A stretch of DNA of 64,000 nt from assembly GCF_003576475.1 (NCBI RefSeq), contig NZ_QWGR01000009.1:62001-126000 (forward strand), in the 5' to 3' direction. Below are positions 1 to 7,437 of the stretch, piece by piece. The stretch is from Maribellus luteus (GTDB lineage: Bacteria > Bacteroidota > Bacteroidia > Bacteroidales > Prolixibacteraceae). The notes beneath the pieces are model-generated. The model saw only the letters and a list, made by a program, of their open reading frames with translations, was not told the origin of the DNA and made no database searches. The stretch's first letter is position 1. Each line of letters begins with the position of its first letter. A program made the translations under genes and the position numbers.

Positions 1-137
1 GGATTTAGGAATTCCTGTAGCAACAGACCTTGTGTATGCATAGGGACATCCTGAGCTTTCGCTTGCTGAGAAACCAACAGCCCGCAACAAAGCAGCATAA
101 TTCCACTAAAAAACAGTATTCTTTTGTTCTTCTCCAT
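1..137 (-). CDS. PorP/SprF-like outer-membrane protein, N-terminal fragment
   Basis: Only the first 45 codons are in the window; the gene runs off the left edge. It begins with a signal peptide (basic MEKNKR, then a hydrophobic stretch ending near QAKAQ). The mature start reads DVPMHTQGLLLQEFLN, which resembles the opening of the PorP/SprF family (Q-D-x-P-x-x-x-Q...NPA). Those proteins are outer-membrane partners of type IX secretion and gliding. The gene lies 58 bp downstream of a protein with a gliding-type C-terminal domain on the same strand, the usual arrangement for this family. The signal peptide is clear. The family call is inference from a short stretch and context. Confidence 0.6.
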   Translation of the reverse strand, partial: MEKNKRILFFSGIMLLCCGLLVSQQAKAQDVPMHTQGLLLQEFLN

Positions 138-195
138 TATAATAAACTGATGATTGGCATTTGCCAATTATTAAGATAGTCCCATTCAGGAAGGA

Positions 196-1419
196 CTAAT
201 TCCGTCCGACGATCTCAATTATGTTGCGCATTAATATTTTTTCTCCTTCAAGATTCTCCAAATTCATTTCATAGAAATAGGTTCCTTCTTTATAATTAAT
301 AGCATCGAAATCGTTTTTATAATTACCGCTTTCGTAAACTAAATTACCGTGCCGACTGAATACTTTTAGCGTAATTTGTTTATAGTTATTTATACCAGGC
401 ACTTCAAACGTACTTCGTGCCGTGCCGTTAACCACCAAAAAATTAACCAACTTCGGTCCCTCATTTTCAATGCCTGGATTTGTTATTTTTCCCAACTGCC
501 CAAGTGCCAGCAAACCACTGTTATTCGGAGTATTGGTTGACAGGTAAAGCATATCGCGGGTTAAAACGGAATTAAAATCCATTACAAATTTAGGCGGGAG
601 TACCTCTAAATCAGAAATATTCAATACACTAAGCGAATATTTCTCCGATTCATCAACACCGAATAACGACATGCCAGGGATAAAAGCAGTAGTCGCGTTT
701 TCGGTATCAACCTGCCATCCTCCAGGCAAAGTAAGGCTCACCTCTGTTTGGGCTGCATTCCAGGTTGTTTCAATATCGGGTAAATACGACACACTTATTT
801 TATCCAATGAAGAACAGCTTTCAATATAAAAAGAGCGAATACCATTATTATCTCCCACCGGGAAAAAATAAGTATCAAATGGATTTACATTCCTTGAGAT
901 TGTTCCAATCACATAAGATTCAGAGTTTAAATCATCTGAACAGGAAATGGCATCGGCGGACAAATTTTCAACATATAACTCGCTACCGGGCAAAACATCA
1001 ATCAGCCCCGAAGTAAGGTGAAGTGAATTGCTTACCAAAAACCGGCTATTTATATATGTTGTGCCTTTACGTGACAAATACAAGTTTGAAACTAAGGCGG
1101 AACTACCCGATACCGAATAATCTTCATCTCCGTACAAATAGAAATTACCACTTCCCTGAATAGAACTATTTAATTCAAGCGTACCGCCTGAAGTACAATA
1201 AATATTACCCGAATTATTAAACAGTACATTGCTATTAATTTTAAGGCTGCCATTTATTGCTACCCCGGCATCGTTACTAATTTTAAGGCTGGTTTTGGTT
1301 ACATTTAAATCGGTAGCAAAAACTGCTTCTGAACCAAAAAATACGATACAAATTAAGAGGAATACTAAACCCTTAGTTGAAAAATTGTTTTGGGAGATAA
1401 TTTTGGGGTTCCTTATCAT
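196..1419 (-). CDS. Secreted protein with gliding-motility-associated C-terminal domain
   Basis: 407 aa. The N-terminus has a signal-anchor-like stretch (about residues 17-35, ending ...EAVFA). The middle is Ser/Asn-rich, beta-predicted and without a recognised catalytic motif. The last 85 or so residues match the gliding-motility C-terminal domain (CHU_C / TIGR04131 type): KVFSRHGNLVYES, then YKEGTYFYEMNLENLEG. That domain marks T9SS cargo that is exported and held at the surface. The PorP/SprF-like gene follows in the same direction and is probably its partner. A 22-bp-periodic TTGTAGG array lies about 150-210 bp upstream of the start. The function of the body is unknown; it may be an adhesin. 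Confidence 0.75.
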   Translation of the reverse strand: MIRNPKIISQNNFSTKGLVFLLICIVFFGSEAVFATDLNVTKTSLKISNDAGVAINGSLKINSNVLFNNSGNIYCTSGGTLELNSSIQGSGNFYLYGDEDYSVSGSSALVSNLYLSRKGTTYINSRFLVSNSLHLTSGLIDVLPGSELYVENLSADAISCSDDLNSESYVIGTISRNVNPFDTYFFPVGDNNGIRSFYIESCSSLDKISVSYLPDIETTWNAAQTEVSLTLPGGWQVDTENATTAFIPGMSLFGVDESEKYSLSVLNISDLEVLPPKFVMDFNSVLTRDMLYLSTNTPNNSGLLALGQLGKITNPGIENEGPKLVNFLVVNGTARSTFEVPGINNYKQITLKVFSRHGNLVYESGNYKNDFDAINYKEGTYFYEMNLENLEGEKILMRNIIEIVGRN

Positions 1420-1790
1420 TATGCTAAATTATGTGTCCTTATTTTTTATGTAAACAACAAGCTATCCATCTTCTGTTGCAGCCGGTTTCACATTCAATTG
1501 TATCATCGGCCATCACCACTCTTCTTTTAAAAAAAAGTTATACAAAAATGCTCAGATATAAGAAATTTGTTTGTAGGGCAAAGACGAAATATTTGTAGGG
1601 TAATTCTGATTGTATTGTAGGTGAAAACTTACAAAGTAAAGTGTTTTAGTGGAAGAACAGAGAGTGAAGCCAATGTGATCTTGCAACTTCCAAAGGTTTT
1701 AATCCCAGCCTTTCTTGGGTTCTGACAAAAAACCAACGAAAAGAATAACAGGAACTTAAACCTGGAAAAAAGACTCAATAATTTATATTA
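1420..1790. other. Intergenic region with periodic array
   Basis: 371 bp between the regulator and the secreted-protein gene. It holds three TTGTAGG copies at 22-bp spacing (listed separately). I saw no gene or RNA and no convincing terminator after the regulator; only a weak CCCA...TGGG pairing lies near 1698-1722. Confidence 0.6.
1566..1631. promoter_or_regulatory. Three TTGTAGG direct repeats at 22-bp spacing
   Basis: The heptamer TTGTAGG starts at 1571, 1593 and 1615, exactly 22 bp apart, or about two helical turns. The first two copies share more bases (TTGTAGGG followed by matching A and GA positions). Same-face spacing of identical heptamers fits a protein-binding array. It lies upstream of the secreted-protein gene and just beyond the end of a NarL-type regulator gene. 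Binding by that regulator is inference. Confidence 0.6.
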
Positions 1791-2417
1791 TTAAATTAAA
1801 CGATTTTCAATACAATATCGTGCAAGTTCAGTATTCTTTTCCAGTTTCATTTTTTCCATAATCCTACTCCGGTACGTGCTAACTGTTTTGCTTGATATAC
1901 AAAGTTCAGTCCCAATTTCCTTTAACGACTTTCCTCCCGCAATTTTAATCATAATTTCAAATTCACGATCCGATAGTTTTTCATGTGCTGGCTGGTTGTT
2001 TTCGTTGTTGAGCTGAAACGCCAGGCAATGAGCCAGCGACTGGGAGATATATTTGCCGTTTTTTGATATTTCTCTTACCGCCAGCAGCAGTTCTTCGGCG
2101 GCAGCATCTTTAGTAAGATAGCCCGAAGCACCGTAAGTAAGAGCACGAATGGCGTATTGTTCCTGCGGATGCATACTTAACATTAACACATAAACTGCCG
2201 GCCATTTTGATTTTATGGTCTGAAGTACATCCAAACCACTTTGGTCGGGCAACGAAATGTCGAGCAACAGGAGGTCGTAAATGCCTTTGCTAAACAATTT
2301 GAGTACTTCGCGTCCGTTTGCTGCTTCATCAATTAAGCAAACCTCTTTATATTGTTCGAGTATTCTTCGTAGTCCGTCGCGTACAATTTTATGGTCGTCG
2401 CAAATTAGTATATTCAT
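1791..2417 (-). CDS. NarL/FixJ-family response regulator
   Basis: 208 aa. It has an N-terminal receiver domain (residues 1-120) with acidic pair DD at 7-8, phospho-acceptor Asp53 in LLLLDISLPD and a conserved Lys near 104. A LuxR-type helix-turn-helix follows at about 147-205 (LSDREFEIM, GKSLKEIGTELCISSKTV). It is a cytoplasmic, DNA-binding output protein of a two-component system. It lies 88 bp downstream of a hybrid-type histidine kinase on the same strand, so the two are probably a pair. Targets are not known from sequence; the periodic TTGTAGG array just downstream is a candidate site. Confidence 0.93.
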   Translation of the reverse strand: MNILICDDHKIVRDGLRRILEQYKEVCLIDEAANGREVLKLFSKGIYDLLLLDISLPDQSGLDVLQTIKSKWPAVYVLMLSMHPQEQYAIRALTYGASGYLTKDAAAEELLLAVREISKNGKYISQSLAHCLAFQLNNENNQPAHEKLSDREFEIMIKIAGGKSLKEIGTELCISSKTVSTYRSRIMEKMKLEKNTELARYCIENRLI

Positions 2418-2505
2418 TCCTCTATAACTATTTATTTTAATGGTGACTCACGTATCTCGCACTAATCCTGCTCCTTACCTCAAAAGCTTTTGGTAATAGC
2501 AAGTT

Positions 2506-4407
2506 TTATCCCTTATTTATCGGAAATGAAATCACTATTTTGCTTCCAAATTTAACTCTACGCGAAATGCTAAAAGTGCCTCCCAACGAAGCCGTTCTTT
2601 CTTTCATACTCATAATTCCAAACGATTTTTTCGAATTGACTTCAGCTTCTGTGATACCCACTCCATTGTCTCTTACTTCAAAATGAATAAAATCACCTTG
2701 TTTCCTGAGTACAATTTCGATTTCAGTTGCATCAGCGTGCCTGGCGATGTTAGTAAGCGATTCTTGCATAATTCTGAAAAGGGGTAGCGCATCATCGTTA
2801 GAAATGGCAATTCCGTTTTCAATATCCAGAAACACTTCAATGCCGTAGCGTAACGAAAATTCTTCGGTGTACCAACTAATGGCGGCCTCTAAACCTAGGT
2901 TATCAATAATTTCGGGTCTTAACTGCGAAGTAATCCTTTGTACTGTCCGGATTGCATCGCCTACTAAAACTTTAACATCTTGCAGTTTTTCTTTTGCTAT
3001 TGAATCTGAAGTATTTTGCTTAATGATTTCCAGATCGATTTTTACCGCAGTAAGCGCCTGCCCCAAATCGTCATGTAATTCTCTGGCAATGTTTAATCTT
3101 TCATTCTCTCTGGCTTGTTCTACGTGTTTCGACAATTGATGCAGTTGCTCCAAAGACTTTTGCAACTCTTCTTCGGTTTTTTTCCTTTGCGTAATATCAT
3201 GAACCGTTCCAATCCATTTAGCAGGAACACCGTCTGAGTCAAAAGTCATTTCTGCCTGTTCGTGTATAAATCCCTGGTCTCCATTCGAATATAGTATTCG
3301 AAGGTCAATACTTAAGGGAATATGTTTGTTTTTAACATCCTCAATACTCTCCATTAATGATTGATAGTCTTCCGGATGCACCATATCATAAAAGAGTTTA
3401 AGAGATGGTTTTACTTCACCCGGTTGAAATCCGAAGATTCTGAATGTCTCATCCGAACATTTCATTTGGTCAGTTTGGTAATCATACTCCCAACTGCCCA
3501 CATGGGCGATTTGCTGCGCCTTGGTCAATGTCCATTCACTATCACGTAATGCCTGCTCTGCTTGTATTCGCTCGCTTATATTGGTTCCTATTCCTATCAG
3601 GTATTGCCGGCCTTCGCTCTCAAACTTAACCGAAGAATGCAGAAATGGAATTATACGACCATCTTTGGTTTTCAAAGATGCTTCAATTACTGTCTGACTA
3701 TGCTCACTAATACTACAAATCTCCTTCATTATCAACTCCTTACTTTCAAACAAAAGCAAGTCAAAAATAGAGCTTCCTTTCATATCACTTGCATCATATC
3801 CCAAAATGCTTTCACACTGTTCATTCCAGTCAACCAGCTTTAGTTCAGGATAAGTGCATAGATAATATATCCCGGGTATGCTTTTGAGTAATGCTTTACT
3901 ATATAAGTATTCCCTTTCTTGTTTTTGTTCGTGTGCTGTTAATTTCTCGTTAACCTTCGTCAACTTTTCAAGGGTTTCTTTTAATTGTTCTGCATTTCTA
4001 CTTATGATCTGTTTCTGGTTAAAAAGATCTAGAAAAACAGTTACTTTACTTAATAGTATTTGCTTAGAAAAGGGTTTAATGATGTAATCAACAGCACCTG
4101 AAGAATAGCCCTTCAATACCTCTTCGGGATCAAAATGATCAGCGATTAAAAATATTACGGGTACTTTGTTATTTGCTCTGCCGTCATTCAGTTTTAGGGC
4201 CAGCTCATAGCCCGTCATGTCGGGCATACGCATATCAATAATGGCTAAAGCAAGCTCCGCTCCATCTATTTTTGCCAGCGCATCGGCACCCGAAATGGCA
4301 CAAACTAATTTGGCATTTAGTTTATCGGGCACAATAGTGGGTATGTCCAGATTTTCCGGGTTATCATCAACAATAAGTATAGTAGGCTGATAGTTTATAT
4401 TTAACAT
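2506..4407 (-). CDS. Soluble receiver-PAS-PAS histidine kinase (HisKA_3 type)
   Basis: 633 aa, with no signal peptide or membrane segment. Domains in order: receiver (about 8-125, acidic pair DD14-15, phospho-acceptor Asp58 in LAIIDMRMPD); a coiled coil (about 130-170); two PAS domains (about 172-285 and 290-410); a HisKA_3 dimerisation domain with catalytic His445 in ARELHDDLGQ; and a HATPase at the C-terminus (N-box around ESLTNIARHADA, G-box DNGVGI). This is the NarL-partner type of kinase. The N-terminal receiver could take phosphate from another kinase or modulate this one. The adjacent downstream response regulator is the likely partner. The signal is cytoplasmic and unknown. Confidence 0.92.
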   Translation of the reverse strand: MLNINYQPTILIVDDNPENLDIPTIVPDKLNAKLVCAISGADALAKIDGAELALAIIDMRMPDMTGYELALKLNDGRANNKVPVIFLIADHFDPEEVLKGYSSGAVDYIIKPFSKQILLSKVTVFLDLFNQKQIISRNAEQLKETLEKLTKVNEKLTAHEQKQEREYLYSKALLKSIPGIYYLCTYPELKLVDWNEQCESILGYDASDMKGSSIFDLLLFESKELIMKEICSISEHSQTVIEASLKTKDGRIIPFLHSSVKFESEGRQYLIGIGTNISERIQAEQALRDSEWTLTKAQQIAHVGSWEYDYQTDQMKCSDETFRIFGFQPGEVKPSLKLFYDMVHPEDYQSLMESIEDVKNKHIPLSIDLRILYSNGDQGFIHEQAEMTFDSDGVPAKWIGTVHDITQRKKTEEELQKSLEQLHQLSKHVEQARENERLNIARELHDDLGQALTAVKIDLEIIKQNTSDSIAKEKLQDVKVLVGDAIRTVQRITSQLRPEIIDNLGLEAAISWYTEEFSLRYGIEVFLDIENGIAISNDDALPLFRIMQESLTNIARHADATEIEIVLRKQGDFIHFEVRDNGVGITEAEVNSKKSFGIMSMKERTASLGGTFSISRRVKFGSKIVISFPINKG

Positions 4408-4435
4408 TCTCTAAGAGAAATAATTTTTAAAAAAG

Positions 4436-4443
4436 CAAATATA
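4436..4443 (-). promoter_or_regulatory. Putative Bacteroidota -7 element for the kinase operon
   Basis: Read on the minus strand the sequence is TATATTTG, a perfect TAnnTTTG, about 30 bp before the kinase ATG. I could not place a clear -33 TTTG at the right distance. Confidence 0.45.
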
Positions 4444-4691
4444 AGTCTTCACCCTAATTAGAACAGATGGGTATAAAAATTAAGAGATGGTTTTGTTAAT
4501 TTAATAACCATAAAAGTTCAACGAACGAATAACAAAAACAAATTACTGAATGGAAGATAATACAGATTCTCTGGCATACCTGCAACAAGTATTCATCGAA
4601 AGAAAAATACCCTCAAATTCATTACACAATTCAAGGCAGGAGTTACATCATTCGCACATTTAATTGTCACCTTTACAGATGACAGCCTGGT

Positions 4692-6050
4692 TTGCGATTA
4701 ATTCATAAATTTGAGCAACTAAGGGGGAATTTAAAATCTAAGATTTATTATTTGGGCACTAACAACAAAAATACCGTTCCAAATTCGGGCAAATTTTGGT
4801 TTGCACTCGATAATGCTGCCAAAATATATCCGGCTATTATCAACGAAAATAATACTGCCGTTTTCAGGATGACGGCCATATTGAAAAAAGCGGTTAAAAT
4901 AAAACCCTTTCGAAAAGCAGTTTTGAAGGCTGAAAAACGGTTCCCGTTTTTCAGGGTTCAACTTCAGGAAGGTTTTTTCTGGTATTATCTTGAGCATCTT
5001 CCGCAACACATTCCCGTTGAGCCTGATCAGCGCCCCCTGTGCCGGAAATTTCAAAAAGGAAGTTTGTTAATTCGAATACTGGTAAAGGAGAACAATATCA
5101 GTCTTGAATGTTCGCACATTTTAACAGATGGTGCCGGGGCACTTGAGTTTTTCAAAACTATTCTCATCCTTTATTCGGCTGAATGCGGTGCTGAAATACC
5201 TGCTGAATATCGGATCAGCGATAAAGATTATCAGATTTCGGAAGAGGAATACGAAGATGCCTACAACCGCTATTTTAAGGCAGAAATTCCGCCAATGGTA
5301 AAACGGTCGAAGGCCTTTCACCTGCCTTATCCGTTAAGGTCGCGCTCCCGGTTCACCCGGCATTATGCAATGGTTCCGCTGAAACAAATAAAGGAAATGG
5401 CCCAATTTAGAGGAGTAAGCCTAACCGTTTATCTAACTTCGGTTTACCTGTATGTTTTACAGGAAATCTATGAAGATCTGAATGGCTTCAGTAAATATAA
5501 GAAACAAAAAAGGCTTCGTGTGCAGGTTCCTTTAAACTTGCGAACCATTTTTCCGTCGAAAACCATGCGGAATTTTTCGTTGTTTGTGTTGCCTGAAATT
5601 GATTTGCGTTTGGGCCATTATTCTTTTGATGAAATAGTTAAAACAGTGTACCACCAGATGAAGCTTGAAACGGATGAAAAGTTGATCAATAAAAATATAG
5701 CGAGAAATGTGGGAAGCGAAAGAAAACTGTTTATCAGGGGGATACCGTTATTTATTAAAAGTTTGATCCTGCGAATGAAATACTACTCGCTGGGCACAAG
5801 CCAGTACAGCGGGGTACTTACCAACCTCGGGTTGGTAGATTTACCTGATGAAACCGCCCAATTGATCGATTATTTTGTAATAACACCACCACCGCCCAAC
5901 AAAATGCTGAAAATTAATTGTGGCGTGGTCGGGTTTGGCAATATCCTAACGTTGAGTTTTGGCAACATTACACTTTCGGAGGAATTTGAAGAAAAGTTTC
6001 TGCGATTTTTGCGTCAACAAGAAGTTTCGGTTGAATTAAAAACTAATTAA
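4692..6050 (+). CDS. Condensation/alcohol-acetyltransferase-fold acyltransferase
   Basis: 452 aa from the first possible start. SHILTDGAGALEF (about residues 140-152) contains the HxxxDG catalytic motif of the CAT / BAHD / NRPS-condensation superfamily. The opening (FWFALDNAAKIYPAI) and length fit the stand-alone alcohol acetyltransferase-like proteins found next to zinc-ribbon membrane proteins. No carrier-protein or adenylation domain is nearby, so this is not an NRPS fragment. The start is unresolved: no in-frame ATG precedes the conserved region, only TTG at 4692 and 4752. A perfect TAnnTTTG (4706-4713) would put the transcript start downstream of 4692 and favour the later one. The next gene follows directly. 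The acyl donor and acceptor are unknown. Confidence 0.75.
   Translation: MRLIHKFEQLRGNLKSKIYYLGTNNKNTVPNSGKFWFALDNAAKIYPAIINENNTAVFRMTAILKKAVKIKPFRKAVLKAEKRFPFFRVQLQEGFFWYYLEHLPQHIPVEPDQRPLCRKFQKGSLLIRILVKENNISLECSHILTDGAGALEFFKTILILYSAECGAEIPAEYRISDKDYQISEEEYEDAYNRYFKAEIPPMVKRSKAFHLPYPLRSRSRFTRHYAMVPLKQIKEMAQFRGVSLTVYLTSVYLYVLQEIYEDLNGFSKYKKQKRLRVQVPLNLRTIFPSKTMRNFSLFVLPEIDLRLGHYSFDEIVKTVYHQMKLETDEKLINKNIARNVGSERKLFIRGIPLFIKSLILRMKYYSLGTSQYSGVLTNLGLVDLPDETAQLIDYFVITPPPPNKMLKINCGVVGFGNILTLSFGNITLSEEFEEKFLRFLRQQEVSVELKTN
4706..4713 (+). promoter_or_regulatory. Possible -7 element TAAATTTG
   Basis: A perfect TAnnTTTG match lies just upstream of a G-rich stretch (4722-4727). No good -33 TTTG lies about 20 bp upstream. 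If real, it argues against the TTG start at 4692. Confidence 0.3.
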
Positions 6051-6785
6051 TTGAAGGTTATGGTACAATGTCCGAATTGCGGGGTAGAAACCGAAGAAAA
6101 TGCTATTTTTTGCTCATTATGTGGAGAACCGCTACTTGATATTATCACTGACAACAAGACTTTCATAAGATCGGGGAAACAACGGAGAGAAGAAAAACGG
6201 CTCACAGAATACCAGCAGTTAACCGGCCGTCAAAAAAGGATAATTTTTTGGCAAATATCAGGACTGATTCTCATTTCTGCTATAATCATCACCTTGCTTA
6301 TTGATTTTATTGGAAATCAAAGCATCACATGGTCGAGATACCCCGCCACCGTATGTCTTGTTTTATTTGTCAATTTTACTTTGAACACATTTTTACACAA
6401 AAAAATCATACTCGCGGGCGGCCTCAGTTTTTTGTCGGCAGCTGGCCTTTTTATGCTGTTCGATGTTTATGCCGGCGGCACCGCTTGGGAGATAAAGCTG
6501 GGAGTTCCCATCATATTGGCAGCATACTTAACTGTTTTTCTTTTGATATTTTTTATCCGTAAAGCAAAGCAGAAAGGGCTAAATATTATCGCTTATTCAA
6601 TGATTGCAGCAGGGGTGTTATGTATTTGCATCGAAGGAATCGTATCCGTTTATGCACGGGGCTCAATGCTTTTTGGATGGAGCCTGATTGTGATGGTGTC
6701 CTTTTTGTTTGTTAGCTTACCTTTGTTCTATATTCACTACCGCTTGAAAAAAGCAACCGATCTGAAACGCTTTTTTCATATCTGA
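6051..6785 (+). CDS. Zinc-ribbon membrane protein (DUF6320-like)
   Basis: 244 aa, or 241 aa if the ATG at 6060 is used instead of the TTG that abuts the previous stop. The N-terminus is a zinc ribbon with two CxxC pairs (CPNCGVE and CSLCGEPL). A basic linker follows (about residues 40-62), then six or so hydrophobic segments, so this is a multi-pass inner-membrane protein with a cytosolic metal-binding head. The gene follows the acyltransferase without a gap, as the equivalent pair does in other bacteria, and the two probably act together. From memory this resembles DUF6320; function unknown. It ends 4 bp from a convergent gene. Confidence 0.7.
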   Translation: MKVMVQCPNCGVETEENAIFCSLCGEPLLDIITDNKTFIRSGKQRREEKRLTEYQQLTGRQKRIIFWQISGLILISAIIITLLIDFIGNQSITWSRYPATVCLVLFVNFTLNTFLHKKIILAGGLSFLSAAGLFMLFDVYAGGTAWEIKLGVPIILAAYLTVFLLIFFIRKAKQKGLNIIAYSMIAAGVLCICIEGIVSVYARGSMLFGWSLIVMVSFLFVSLPLFYIHYRLKKATDLKRFFHI

Positions 6786-6789
6786 AATT

Positions 6790-7434
6790 TCATAAAACCG
6801 TCCACAGTTCATTCCATAAATCCCTGCCCAACACGAAAAACAAAAGCAAACTCGCCACCCATCCGTGGTAAAGCCCCAAAGCCCAAAGATTTCGCCACTT
6901 GAAAAAAGCAAATGCAAACACCAATTCCATTAAAAAAGCAAAAACCATTAACGGGAGGCTGGGGTAATGAACCAAGGCAAATAACGCAGAGGTCAGCAGG
7001 ATAATCTGAGTTTTACTACGTTTTATTGTGCTGATGGACACTAAATTTCCGGCAATCAGCGACAGCATTAAAAACTGCTGAATCAATCCCCACACCGGAT
7101 AAAAAATAAAAACGGGAATAATATGCCAGTTAAGAAAGACTGCATTGTGAGTAAGGCCATACCAAACGATGGCTGCACTCATCAGTAAACCAAAAGGTGT
7201 AAGAAAAAGAAACGATCGATTAAAATGATTTTTACGAAAGCCCCACTGCTGAAGAATCTGCCTGTTTTTCCGGTATCTTTTGTAAATATATACCGACCAA
7301 AAAATACAGGCAACACCAATATAAAATGCCCGCAGGTTTAACCAGTCCATAAAAACATGTTTTAGCAAACCGGTTGCAACTACTGCAGCAATCTCAAGCC
7401 ACCGCTGCTTGTCAGTTTCTATAGAACTACCCAT
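6790..7434 (-). CDS. CPBP-family membrane protein with altered active site
   Basis: 214 aa with six or more hydrophobic segments. It resembles the CPBP / CAAX-protease-like family: the conserved blocks appear in order as GLIQQFL (about residue 117), FALVHYP (about 151) and LYHGWVAS (about 188). The first motif of active members is EExxxR. Here the acidic pair is QQ, so the usual catalytic glutamate is missing while both His-containing motifs remain. It could be a non-peptidase family member or use a shifted residue. It is co-directional with the GH130 gene 3 bp upstream, so they are probably co-transcribed. Confidence 0.65.
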   Translation of the reverse strand: MGSSIETDKQRWLEIAAVVATGLLKHVFMDWLNLRAFYIGVACIFWSVYIYKRYRKNRQILQQWGFRKNHFNRSFLFLTPFGLLMSAAIVWYGLTHNAVFLNWHIIPVFIFYPVWGLIQQFLMLSLIAGNLVSISTIKRSKTQIILLTSALFALVHYPSLPLMVFAFLMELVFAFAFFKWRNLWALGLYHGWVASLLLFFVLGRDLWNELWTVL

Positions 7435-7437
7435 TTT

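Noticed and set aside
1566-1631. CRISPR array
   Set aside because: The repeated unit is only about 7 bp with 15-bp gaps, too short for CRISPR repeats and spacers.
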